The translations under genes were made by a program, and so were the position numbers. Below, piece by piece: positions 36,230 to 47,269 of a stretch of 64,000 bases of DNA. Below the pieces are notes generated by a model that had not been told where the DNA came from, did not search any database, and worked only from the letters and a program-made list of their open reading frames with translations. The stretch lies in contig CM028340.1 of the NCBI GenBank assembly GCA_016647705.1, positions 15,267,001 to 15,331,000 on the forward strand. Direction: 5' to 3'. Position 1 is the first letter of the stretch. Each line of letters starts with the position of its first letter. This DNA is from Eucommia ulmoides (taxonomy: Eukaryota > Streptophyta > Magnoliopsida > Garryales > Eucommiaceae).

Positions 36230-36576
36230 ATGGTTTCGTCTGAATTCAGCGATGATGCCCATTTTTGGTGCTCGGAGGTGGAGTTGCCGATGGTGGTGGC
36301 GAGGCGGATGTAGTGGCGATAGGCGGCCGTTTGGTGAGGATGGGAGATACCAAAGCCAAGCAACCCCCGAGACAGAGAATTGAGGAGGCCGGGAGTAAAT
36401 CAGAGCTGGCAGGGGAGGGGGCGATGGAGAAATCTCCACCGCTGCCTCCTTCGATTAGGGTTTCTAGAGAGAGAGTGCTAACGGCCACACTCAATTATTC
36501 CCATAGTTAATTGCTATTTCTCTAGTTTTTTTTTTTTGTTTTTCTTTTTTCACTACTTTATAGGATTGAGAACTTA

Positions 36577-37121
36577 GGCCGAAATGGTAACCCATTCCAT
36601 TCCAACATTTTTAGGAACTCTGTTTAGAAATAATATTTGATAATTTCTGTTTTCGTTTCCATTCTATTTTTATTTGAGAATTATGCCCATTTTTCTCTTA
36701 AGAAATGAGAAATAAAAAAAAATTGTTTGTCATAATTTTTATTTCATTCTCCAAACCAATTTTACTGTTCATCCGCGCGGCCGCCCGCCGCCGTCCACTG
36801 CCACCAACCGTCGCCGTTGCCAGCGACCGTCGCCCGTCACCTCCGGCATCACCGGCTGGTCACCGCCGCCGCAGGCCACCTGAAAATTTCCGGCGCCGCC
36901 TGCGTCCGCCGCCGCTGCCGGCCAAAAAAAAAAAAATCTCAATTTTTTGTTTTGATTTTAGGATAAAATCGTTACCAAACGCAATTCTCTTCCCAAAACA
37001 AAAAAAGAAAAAATATATTATCGTTACTAAACGTGATTCTACTCCCAAAAAAGAAATAAAATTCTCATCACATTCCATCTCACTACTGGAATGGAAATAG
37101 AAAGGGTTACCAAACGCAACC
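36577..37121. mobile_element. PIF/Harbinger-type MITE, 545 bp
   Basis: It is the same family and orientation as 34101-34568. The left end is GGCCGAAATGGTAACCC, the right end reversed is GGTTGCGTTTGGTAACCC, and the duplication is TTA (36574-36576 and 37122-37124). The core is strongly GC-rich (36775-36925, CCG/GCC triplets) in otherwise AT-rich DNA. It lies just outside the retroposon's duplication. Confidence 0.85.
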
Positions 37122-39439
37122 TTACTTTCCCTATAAAGTTTTATTTTTTAAAGTCAATTATTTCTTATACTATACCTCCCCCCCTTTTTTTTTTTTTTTT
37201 TTTTCTTTTTTTTTTTTTGAGAAATCGTCTAAAAATGTTATTTTGCAAAAATTATCATCATTTGCAATTTTAGTGGTGTTACTTTATATGGGAGTTGGGA
37301 CAGTGACTTGCTACGCACTTAACCATCGGAGCACATATAAAATAAAATAAAATAAAAAAATAATTTGTAATACAACATATTTGTAATTAGATATTTTTTT
37401 ATGTTATTATTAATTATATGAAAAATAGAATCTCTCACTCTCTCTCTCTCTCTATATATAACTAAGGAAAAAAATTATTAGGTAAAAAGTAGGAATTTAG
37501 GCAATTTAACATTAACTTGTTTAATTAAATCTTATTCCATTTAGCTACGATTTATTGTTGTTGCTGATGTTATTAGCTATTAAAATAAAATATTTAGTAT
37601 GTAAAGAATTTTAAAATAAGGATGGAAATAGAACTTAATATAAACTACAATGGCAAAATGTATAATTAATTAATTAATTAACTTAATAACATTTGTATGA
37701 GGTTTGCCAATTAGACCAAGAAAATTAATATAAGTTGAAGTACTATGCAAATATTATAAGACGAAACAGAAAAATATAATTACAATTAAACTTTAAAAGG
37801 TAAAATGTATGATTGTATTTAATTGAAGAGTGAGAAGCGTAATTATATTTAATTGTCTTCAGCGGTTGGGAAAAAAAAAATTTAGAACAATATACTAATA
37901 TTAATAGTAGTAAAATGAAATTACAGACAATTTTAAGAGCAAAATATATAATTTATTCAATTTGAAAATTGTCAATTGGACTTTTTTCCTGTAAAAAATT
38001 AATAGATAATTTAAATTATAATATACACTATAAGGACAAAATTATAATTATATAGTTAAAATAATGACCATTACCAAATAGGATCTATCATTAATATAAA
38101 AATTTAATATATTTAGGAGAAATATAAAAATTTTAAATTTGTCGTGCTTAATTAGAATGTCAAATGGATTTTTTTTCCCCTTAAATTTGTAAAAAAAATA
38201 AAAAATAAAAATATAAGGTAGACTATAAGGATAAAAATTATAATTATAATTATAAAATTAAAATGATCACTATTATCGGTCAATGAGACAAAAAATGATA
38301 GTAATAATATATTTTGGAGTGATGAAAATATTAAAATATAAAGAAGTAAATGTAACCGAGCTCAAACTTTAAAGCTAAATTGTATAATATACTATTTTGG
38401 AAATTGAGCTTATAATTAGAGGCAATGCTCATTCTCACTTTCATATATAATATTGACTTTGACTATGTTCAAATTTTAATGGTAAAATTTGTTGAAAGTA
38501 TGCATATTCTAGAATAATATGTATATATAATAAAAGTTTGGGATTAAAATATAAATATACTCAAATTTATAAGATTATATTTGTAGTTTTATCTCTAGAA
38601 CCATAGAAATTACCCCCCAAAAAAACAAAACAGACACATTATTAGATAAAAATTAAAAAAATGCCGTTGAGTGCCATTAAGCCATTCAGTGTCTCTTTTA
38701 TATAAATAGTTAAAATAATGACCATTAGCAAATAAGTTGGTCATTCAAATAAAAAATAATATATTTCAAAATAATCTAAAAATATTGAAAATTTAGAAAC
38801 AATATATATTTTCGGGTAACATGCAAATACTAAAAATTAGAGAAAAAATAAAACTATACTCAAATTTTTAAGGTTATATTTTTAGTTTTACAACCATTGA
38901 AAGAAAAGAATTGAATGTAAATTATAAAATTGTCATTGATACAATTAAACTCCTCTCTATTTTATTTTATTTTAATATATATGGAGAATAATATCTAAAA
39001 AAAATCATAAAACTTTTAATCATTCTTATAATTTATGCAACTTTTAGACCATTAAGTGTAGAAGTTAATTTATAATCCTACCCCTCCAACAATCGTTGGC
39101 GAATTTTCGAAAGTCACCAAAGTCACTAATATCAACGACCAACAAATTCAAAGAATATTTAAAAAGGATATTTAATATGCTATAATTTTCATTCCGCTAT
39201 TGCATTTTCAATAAAATATGAAGATTTACAATTTATTCATTGAGTAATTTAATACAAATGCCATTCATTAATATCTTTTGATGAATTAAAAGAAGCGTTG
39301 AAATCCTAATAGATTTTGCGTACAAAGCTAAATATTGTTTAGATGTCACATTAAGTTTTCAATTTAATGTAACTAAAAACAAATACCACCAAACAACTTA
39401 ATATTTATACACAAGCTAAAGGATCATTTTAAAGTTTAT

Positions 39440-39820
39440 ATTACATTTTTTATTTTATTTTTTGGTACAAACAAGAGGAAAACAAACATAACTACAGACA
39501 CCGATCAAAGGCGCTCCCATCCATCGTTGCGATGACCATCTCTATCATGTCTTCCGACGGTGATTCTATAATCTTTATCTCCGCTCTTTCGCTCATTCCT
39601 TTTTTAGTAAGAAAATCCGAACATTTATTCTCCTCCTTGGGGGCGAACTAGAGAATGTAGTTATTGTTATTTAAAAACCTCTTACAGTCTTCCACTCTGG
39701 ATTTATATCTGTGCGTCTCTAGACTGTCTCAAAAAATGAGAAAACCGACTCTTGTGAGTTTGTTTCCGCAATCAACCTTGGTAACTCTCTCCCTGAAGCT
39801 ATGTCGATCCCCGTGTGGAC
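39440..39820 (-). pseudogene. LINE 3' fragment with RNase H tail
   Basis: On the minus strand the stretch reads VEDCKRFLNNNNYI, then FAPKEENKCSDFLTKKGMSE, then ESPSEDMIEMV. This resembles the C-terminal RNase H domain that ends ORF2 of many plant L1-type LINEs (usual form ...REANKVADFLAKLG...). At least one in-frame stop is seen (TAG, minus, at 39650-39648). The T-rich 39445-39470 stretch would be the degenerate A tail. The rest of ORF2 is missing, as in a 5'-truncated insertion. The flanking duplication was not found. Confidence 0.5.
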
Positions 39821-40407
39821 TAAATATGAATAATGTCATGACATTATTTAAAAATTAATAATAATTTTACACTTCATACTACGTGTTTAGTTAAATATAA
39901 CAGACAATAAAAACGACTATGCATAAATTGAGAGTTGTTTTTGAGTACATATTAAGTTTTAAGTTTTTATCGACATTTTAAGTTGAATATAATTGAAAAT
40001 GAGCACAAACAACGCACTATATGCATATTAATAGTAATTTGTACAGTTTATATCGCGTTTTTACTAAAATATAATGTAATCATATTCGTTCTGTATTGGA
40101 TATTATGCAGGTCTAATTACGTTTTGAGTTGAATGTAACCAAAAATTAACACTAGGGCACAATGCAAAATGAATTATTTTAGAGTTTGTACTATGACTTT
40201 ATTTAGATGTAAATACTAATAGTTGAATATATGACTATCTTAAGAAAATAATAAAAATATATCCACTCAGAGTTCCTAAATTTTAAGACATTAAATTAAT
40301 TATTCTGTTCAATATAACACCACTTAATAGTAAGATATAAAGTATGGCCCTAATTTATTTATTTTATTACACCATGAAATTATATTTTAGATAAATATAT
40401 ATTGCAG

Positions 40408-41211
40408 ATTGTAAGATATTTGCTTAACGAGACCGGAGTGAATCTGAATACCGTGAATAGAAATGGTTCTAGTCCTTGTGATATCATGGATAACACACCT
40501 AGAGATTTTAAGGCATTGGAAATTCGCGAAATGCTCACCACTTTCGGAGCCTTAAGATCCGCCGATATCAATCCTCCATCACTAAAACCCCCCCTCCTCA
40601 TCCGCCACCCCTCAAAGCTTGCCACCCTATCGCGGCACATGAAGAAGCAGGACAATTGGCTGAAAGAGAAACGAGAATCTCTCTTAGTGTCTGCCACAGT
40701 CATAGCGGCCATGGCTTTCCAAGCCGGAGTTAATCCTCCTAGTGGAACCTGGCAGGAAAATAAGAATAGCTCCACCACCGATGGCAGCCATAGCTTCAGC
40801 TCCCCTCCCCCTGTGGTGGCCGGAACATCAATTATGGCCGATATTAACTCAACTAGGTACCATAGTTATCTGGTGTGCAACACGGTCGCTTTTCTATCTT
40901 CTCTTTCCGTAATGGTTTTTATTCTCCTTGGCCCGTCACTGAAGCGAAGGATATGGATGTGGATTCTAACTCTGGGACTATATGTAACAATCACGTTTAC
41001 CGCACTTACTTATATGATTTCCATAATATCTACTTCACCTAGACATGAAACTGATATTTTGTTAAGTGTGTTTGGCGTATCCATGATTTCGTGGATGGCA
41101 TTGACAGCTCTGCTATTCTTGTTGCACACCGTCCGTTTCATCATATGGATCACAAGGAAGGTGCGCAAATATAATAAGCATAGATCGACGAAGGGCGTTC
41201 ACCGCAGTTGA
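40408..41211 (+). CDS. Ankyrin-repeat/PGG-domain membrane protein, exon 2
   Basis: This exon encodes residues 201-467 and ends TGA at 41209-41211. It completes the sixth ankyrin repeat (IVRYLLNETGVNLN), adds a partial seventh (NGSSPCDIMDN, PRDFKALEIREML) and, after a basic linker, the PGG region. LKEKRESLLVSATVIAAMAF at about 285-304 leads into AGVNPPSGTWQ, the PGG signature, with Ser in place of the first Gly of the usual PPGG. Four hydrophobic segments follow the family pattern: about 291-307, 354-375, 382-408 and 417-448. A basic cytosolic tail follows (RKVRKYNKHRS). Total length 467 residues is normal for the family. The ankyrin half should face the cytosol. No frame damage is seen, so the gene looks intact if the long intron is spliced. 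Confidence 0.93.
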   Translation: MVRYLLNETGVNLNTVNRNGSSPCDIMDNTPRDFKALEIREMLTTFGALRSADINPPSLKPPLLIRHPSKLATLSRHMKKQDNWLKEKRESLLVSATVIAAMAFQAGVNPPSGTWQENKNSSTTDGSHSFSSPPPVVAGTSIMADINSTRYHSYLVCNTVAFLSSLSVMVFILLGPSLKRRIWMWILTLGLYVTITFTALTYMISIISTSPRHETDILLSVFGVSMISWMALTALLFLLHTVRFIIWITRKVRKYNKHRSTKGVHRS

Positions 41212-41289
41212 GGTGAAAAACTCTCTCGAGATAGAATCACCGTCGTCTAAAGAAATGAGACAAATCACCAGGGTGTCAACGCCAATTAC

Positions 41290-41304
41290 CCCCCCCCCCC
41301 CCCC
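41290..41304. repeat. Poly-C run, 15-16 bases
   Basis: A pure C tract about 80 bp after the stop codon, probably within the 3' untranslated region. Such tracts are length-variable. Confidence 0.9.
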
Positions 41305-41333
41305 GCGAGTATTTTTTTTAGTATTTTAAATTA

Positions 41334-41339
41334 AATAAA
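41334..41339 (+). terminator. Poly(A) signal candidate of the ankyrin/PGG gene
   Basis: AATAAA lies 123 bp after the stop, a common distance in plants. From here to 42394 the DNA is AT-rich with no gene. GAGGTGCGAAGTGTAATTCACC near 41910-41935 resembles one end of the MITE at 28927, so a remnant may lie here. A 76-codon frame at 42167-42397 is not convincing. Confidence 0.5.
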
Positions 41340-42394
41340 GAGAACGAAGGAATGTAATAATTGATTTTCAAATTCCGTCCTAATAATTATTGTAATTCTT
41401 GTTGATTTGTGTTTCACATTGATCACTTGAGAGTGTTGAAATCACTACGTAAGTTAAATAAGCTATTTCACTTGACATCATGTGAGTTGGAATCTCCTAA
41501 CAATTGTATTGAATAATTCTACCTTTCGATTTTAGAATAATTATACCTTCCTATTTTAGGGATATGATTGAGATTGTAATTGTGGTAATAGGGGATATGA
41601 TAGCTTGATTTTAGGATTTTATCTCTAGAATCAAAGACATCCACAACACCAATCAAATCCAATATTTTAAAAAAGACTTTTTTAAAGAGGTCAAACAAGT
41701 TTTATTTCATTTGTTTTGGTTTTTATTTTAACTTTAAAAAAAAAAAAAAAACAGAAATTTCCCTTCGTCTCCTAAAACTAACTTTGATGAAAAAGAAACG
41801 TTCTGAGACTTCCCTGGTAACGTCAAAAAGTTAGGAGCCATAGGGAAAATTCCACAATTACATAAAAAGCTAAAAAAAAGGGGGCACAAAGTTGAATTCG
41901 GTCTAGCAATAGAGGTGCGAAGTGTAATTCACCTGAGAATTTTTCTTATATTTTTTTGAATTGATTTTAGAAATTTTTCTGGCCAAACAAGACTTATCTT
42001 TTCATATTTATAATTCATTTTTAGCTTGATTAGTGTTAACCCCAATTTTAACTAAATAATTAGAATGGACCATAGGCCCTAATTTTCTTTTACTAAAACA
42101 CTATTCATAAAAAAAATATAATTAAAATTCATAAAATTTAAAAAATAAAATAAATAAACCCTATGCATGTATTTTCTCTCTTTCGATTTATGCGGGCACT
42201 CCAACCTGCAAACAAATTTATCTCTTTTTCTTTTGCTTTATATATCTCTTGGCCTCCGCCACCATCTAGCCACTGTCGTCTTCTCTCTTTCTTGCAAGGC
42301 CACAAAACTGGATAAGCGCAATGCTGCGGCCACCACCGATTGCTTCTCGGATCCACCTCCTCACCAAAACAATCTCTCTCTCAATCACGACCAC

Positions 42395-43050
42395 TGATGT
42401 AAAAAATTCTCAGTCACGTGTTAATCTCCACACGTATCAGAAAATCTTTTGTTTTCCTTCCTTACTTGCAAAACCGTGAATTCTAATGGGGAACACCGGT
42501 GCGGTGTCAGCCAAAGAACCTCTGGTGTGAAAATAAGTTAATTTTAATATAGTGAGAATAAATTACACACTTAAAATCAGAGTCCATTTTATTAGTTACC
42601 TTCTTCCCTTTTTATAGGGTGATTTGCTTGTTATCTCTTGAATGGAAATATCATTCAGTTGCTCGTATCTCTCTACCGTTACGTATAATAGCCATTATCC
42701 CTGTATTTAAGGAAGAATATCTGTAATGGTCCCCATTAATTATGAGCTGTTACAGTCAATTCAGACTTATTCTAACGTATACAGGTTTAGATCCAAACTC
42801 TGAAATGACTATTTTCCTCTTTGGCTTTTGACACCTTGGGCTTATAAATATCCAATTATAGGCCTTATCATGTGGCCGCCCATATATTCATATAGATTAC
42901 TTAATCAGTATTTGAATTATGAGCTTATGCTTCCCCAACCCATCTAACAGGCGGGTTTGTTCGACTTCAATTCGGTGCCCATATAACGAATCCGACCCGT
43001 TTAGGATTTTATGACTAGATCAGTTTGGGGCAGGAGTTTTACACACATCA
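42395..43050 (-). repeat. 3' LTR of element A, 656 bp
   Basis: In element orientation it starts TGATGTGTGTAAAA and ends TTTTTTACATCA, so its ends are TGATGT/ACATCA. It is about 91% identical to 53493-54148. The purine tract lies directly upstream. Confidence 0.9.
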
Positions 43051-43188
43051 TTTGCCCTCTTGACTTTCACGACGATTCAGACGAAGATAAATGAAAGATC
43101 ACTTCTTTTTTGAGTAAGTTCTTCCTTGCATCCCTTCGATTCTCGACATTTTCTTCGCATTTTGAGTTGCTATTCATTAGTTTACAAA

Positions 43189-45438
43189 ATGTCATCAAAT
43201 CAATCAATTAACTCCATCGAAGCAGGCCCATCGTCAAATCCTACGATGGAACAGACGGCAACTGCCCCAGCTGCTTCACATTCTGACCCTGATTTAGATC
43301 TAGAAGCAAGTAAGTTTCCAATAAAATGGCTTTCAGCATTTAGGGAACAATACAGTATCCCGTTATCAGTGTCAATTAGGGTTCCATCTAAAGATGAACG
43401 TCCTCAAGATTTCAGAGAAAATGAGGTGTGCCTCTATCTCTGGATGTTTGAGTATGGACTCACCCTTTATTTTTTCTTACTCTTCCGCAATCTTTTTTGG
43501 TAAATGAAAATTACTCCAGCTCAGCTAACTCCAAATAGTTTTCACCAAATTATGGGAACTATAGTTATTGTTAGACGAAATGATATTATCCTTTCCGTTG
43601 ATATAATTAGAAGCATAAGCCAACTCAAATACCTTGCCAAATTGATAGGTATTACCTTTCTATCCCCAAAGATTTTTAATTTTTTATAGAGCTTCCAGCG
43701 AAGGTCAGAGACTGACAGCCATGGTATTTCTTCTTTTTTAGAGATTGGGAATTCTCTTATGAGGAAATGGGACAGTCCTCAATGATGCCAAAAGGCTTCA
43801 GCTCCCCAAGTAATGATATACCCAACAATCTATTTCTTATTTGAAATTCTGTTGAAGTGATTTTGATCATATTTATTGATTTATCAAATGCAGGTGATAG
43901 TGCTTCTCGGAAACTCGGTCTCACTCCAAGACTTAAAGAATAATTGAATAAGCTTCTGATCCCTAAAGACTGCCTTTATAGAGAATTAGCATATTGGCCA
44001 TTCGTCTGACCTTCAACGGATCCATCTCGTCTTCAAGAATTAACTGAACTTCAAATTAATACCCAGAAAAGAAAGAGACCGGCAAAGAGACTCGCTAAAA
44101 AGAATGATTAATCAGCATCCCAACCTCCTTGCAATGTTGCTGGCAGCCTAACCATCCGTCAAGTCATTTCTCATGATGACCCTGAAACAGTAGTATCGGA
44201 TGATGACTACCAACCTCTCATCCTTCGCCAAAGAGGCGTTATTCAGGTCGCAGTTCTATCCTTGGTTCGCACTATTGAACAAGCTTAAGGTGAACCATCT
44301 TCTGCTTCTAGGTCAGCTTCTCTTTCTAGATTAGCTGATATCCCTACTACATAACCTGCTGTTGCTGATCCTTCAGTTGTTGATCCTCCTGCAGCTAGTC
44401 ATCAGTCCTCCCCAGTCCTTACTTCCAGCCAAAAAACTTGCCAAGGAATGACTAAACAACAAATGTGCCAGCTTATTGATGAAGTTGGTCCTTCTGTTCC
44501 AGGTCGTCATGCTATTTTCGACAACGCCATTAAATTCCTTTATGATCAATCCTAGGACAAAGGCAAGAAAAAGACTAAAGGCAAGAACAAACTCGAAATC
44601 TTTCGAATGGTGATCTGTGCCATTCTCCAGGTATTTGCATCGTTTTAGTATATCCTTACTGAATAATCTGATTGTTTAACCTTATCTAATAACAACCTTA
44701 TCATGTTAGTGTATGCATATGTCCTCCAATCTGGTCAATTGTGCTGAGGACGAGAACAAGCTGGATGCCCAACTGATGCATCAAATGACTGATCTCACTA
44801 AGGTAGAGGTCAAGGTACCAGATCTGGAAAATGAGAAGTTAAGGGTTGCCATCGATCTTGCCTTGTCCAGATCTTCTCAAGAACAGTTCAGGGTTGAATT
44901 GGAGTCTGCCAACAAACAAAGGGAGGCTCTCTAAAAGAGTAACGCACTTTTCTATTCTGAGAGTAGCGAGCTTAGGACGTCAATCACTGCGATCAGAGAA
45001 GAATCCCACAACCTTTCAGAGGAACTTGCCTCAGCACGTCTGATAATTGACTAGAAGGATGCCGAGATCAAAGCAAAAGATGTTGCCCTCCAGAGAAATC
45101 ATGATCAGTTCCAAGAGAAAGAGATTGTTCTTCAAAGGCTTCATTCTGAAAAAGAGCAAATGCCTGCTGAGTTGTCTGCTGCACAAGAGAAGGCCAAAAA
45201 AGATATTGACGACCTTTGGTCTTTCTTCAAGAAAGAATCAAAGAGGCTTCAGAAGGTCAGCTTTGCTTTCTGCCAAAGGCTAGTGTCAGAGGAGCTTCCT
45301 GAGGCCGATCTCTCCTTCTTGGGTCTTAATGACAAAACAGAGGAAGTAACCGAAGAACATCAAGATCTACCCAGTTCAGCAGCCGAGGTTCCAACAAAGA
45401 GCTCAGCACGGAATGTTTCTCCTGATTACACCAATTGA
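43189..45438 (+). pseudogene. Antisense ORF region of element A (aORF-like)
   Basis: Plus-strand frames run opposite to pol, beginning with an ATG at 43189 close to the inner edge of the 3' LTR. The N-terminal part is Ser/Pro/acidic and then has KFPIKWLSAFREQYSIPLS. A following stretch contains AQLTPNSFHQIMGTIVIV, resembling the 'putative gypsy-type transposon' (Transposase_28-like) domain found in plant Tat/Retand elements. The C-terminal part (44713-45438) is a long charged coiled coil. Introns are possible but I did not model them. The function in these elements is unknown. The copy is interrupted. Confidence 0.55.
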
Positions 45439-45779
45439 TAACTCAACCAAACTTTGGTCCAAACAACTGATTGCTATTGATCTGCATTTTTTTTTTTAAT
45501 TTCATATCTTTTCACCTTTATCTTCTATTGGTCTGTAATTAACTTTATTAATGACTATATCTTTGATCATCATGACCTGTAACTGAACAGTCTCCGCCGT
45601 TATAATTTTCAATATTTTTTGTGATGATTACAGTACGTTTTTACCAGTGCACGTTACTTCCTTATTTAATGTGTGCTTTTTTTGACGCTTCAATTATCTT
45701 CCCCCATTCCTCTTGCTTGACTATTTAAAGGCATCACGGGTTCTTCATATCTTTAAGAAACCCTTCTTTTAACAGTCAT

Positions 45780-46143
45780 GGGCTCCACCATATGGATTAA
45801 CGGCCCTTTTGCCTATTCAAGAATCTAAGTTGAGAGAAACAACGAGATCGAACTACGGGAGCGCTTTCGTTCTTTGATGCAAACAACCATGAATACCAAA
45901 GATGAGTATCCACGCCTTCGCTCTATGGAAGAAGTTTCTACCATCTTCGCTGCTATGGAATCGGCCCATTTCCAAGTCGTCTCTCACTATCTCAAAGCGA
46001 AAGGTGAATTGAAAGATGTTGAAAAAAGCAAGAAGGATTTGGTCGCTAACTTCAACTACCAGAAGCATTACGTTAATTCCATGAAAGCGAAGAGGGATAC
46101 ACTCCTGAAGAAGAATGAGGAGAAGAGGGAAAAAAATTCATGA
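45780..46143 (+). pseudogene. Small antisense coiled-coil frame of element A
   Basis: Downstream of the larger antisense frame, a charged helical segment (YPRLRSMEE, then an alanine-rich patch, then KAKRDTLLKKN and a lysine-rich end) spans about 45874-46143. It aligns with the minus-strand frame at 22060-22503 of element B. Both are antisense to their pol genes. The product is not recognised beyond this pairing. Confidence 0.6.
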
Positions 46144-46532
46144 ACTGATCCGAAAACTCAACTAATATAAAGATCATGAATTTTTCCTTTCCAACCTCGA
46201 CTTGGAGGATCTTGACTCTCTTGCTTCTGCAGAGTCGGATTGAAGTGCCTCCTCTTCAGTCTCAGATGTAGAAGTAGAAGAAGGAAAAACATTTTTTTTT
46301 TTTTTTATAGGAACAGTTTGTATCTGTTCTTTTTTTTTTTTTTTTTTTGAAAAACCCATGTATCATTTGCTTTATAATATGAAAGGTTTTTTATAATAAT
46401 ACCTTGTTTTCCCTCATTCGTAACAAAATTAGGATACATAACTTAGTTACGAATTGTTGAACAAGCATATGATAGTAGAAGGATAAATTTGGAATAATAT
46501 CTCGTTTGCCCTCCATCTAAGTGTTAAACTTA

Positions 46533-47216
46533 GGTGGCGTTTAATAACCGTTTCTGTTTCCATTCCAGCAGTGGGATGGAATGGGATGTGAATTTTGTTT
46601 TTTTCTTGGGAGTAGAATCGCGTTTGGTAACGATAATTTTTTTTTTTTTTTTTGGGAAAAGAATTGTGTTTGGTAACGATTTTATCCTAAAATCCTTTTT
46701 TTGTTTTTTTTTTTTCTATTTTGGCCTGACGGTAGTGGCGTCGTCGCCGGCGGTGCCTCCGACACTGGCGACGACCGCACGGTGGTGGCTCCGGCGCCGA
46801 CGACGACCGGATGATGATGGCGTTGGCGCCGGTGACGCCGGGAGGCAATGGCGCCATTGCCGGTACCGGCGGGTGAGTGACAGTGGCCGGCGACCAGAAG
46901 TGGCTGAAAAATTTCTGGCCGGACGGTGACCGGCGACGGCCAGTGGTCGGCAGCGGCGGACGGTGGCCGGCGGGCGACGGACGATTGTCAGCCGACGGGT
47001 GAATAGTGACCATGTGTTTTGGGAATGGAATGGGAATAATGAGAAACAATTTTTTTTTGTTTCTCATTACTTAAGAAAAAAGTGGGCACAATTCTCAAAT
47101 GGGAATGAAATGGAAACGGAAACAAAAATTACCAAACGCTATTCCCAAACAGAATTCCCAAAAATCTGGGAATGGAATGGAAATTTCTAGTATGGAAATA
47201 GTTACCAAACGGGGCC
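46533..47216. mobile_element. PIF/Harbinger-type MITE, 684 bp, inside element A
   Basis: The ends are GGTGGCGTTTAATAACC and, reversed from the right, GGCCCCGTTTGGTAAC. The duplication is TTA (46530-46532 and 47217-47219). It is the third copy of the family at 34101 and 36577, in the opposite orientation. The core (46735-46995) is very GC-rich with CCGGCG and GGTGGC words. It must have inserted after element A. The frames across it (46534-46929 plus, 46687-47067 minus) are low-complexity artefacts. Confidence 0.88.
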
Positions 47217-47269
47217 TTAGTAACTTGTTAGGGCACAATACCCATGTATACTAAAGTACTCAGCTTAAT

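Larger units (their letters stand above)
34007..36550 (-). mobile_element. Minus-strand poly(A) retroposon, 2.5 kb with nested inserts
   Basis: A 17-bp direct repeat CACTACTTTATAGGATT flanks the segment (33990-34006 and 36551-36567). On the minus strand the segment ends in an A run next to one repeat (the T run at 34004-34020 on the + strand). These are marks of target-primed retroposition, as for LINEs, SINEs or processed transcripts. Without the inner MITE and solo LTR the unit is about 1.2 kb. Its 5' part is CT-rich and leader-like (CTCTCTCTCTAGAAACCCTA on the minus strand near 36470) with an 82-codon frame (36494-36246). The middle repeats a CAGATCTGAGCC(C) word. I recognise no reverse transcriptase, so it could be a non-autonomous retroposon or a retrocopied host transcript. 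Confidence 0.72.
32892..40407 (+). other. 7.5-kb intron of the ankyrin/PGG gene
   Basis: The donor is GTAAAT at 32892 and the acceptor TATATATTGCAG ends at 40407. Splicing joins phase-0 codons inside the sixth ankyrin repeat (LKRVE to IVRYLL), where relatives read as one continuous repeat (typically ...VETIKFLL...). The intron is long for a plant gene and holds at least five insertions listed separately. The rest is AT-rich, including 37122-39430, where I see only poly-A/T, TA and CT tracts (CT run 37436-37455). Confidence 0.88.

Noticed and set aside
36705-37100. 131-codon frame with RRRPLPPTVAVAS
   Set aside because: It spans the MITE at 36577-37121 and reads through its CCG core; not a gene.
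46534-47067. Overlapping frames of 126-131 codons on both strands
   Set aside because: They coincide with the Harbinger MITE. Arg/Pro/Val composition comes from its GC-rich core.
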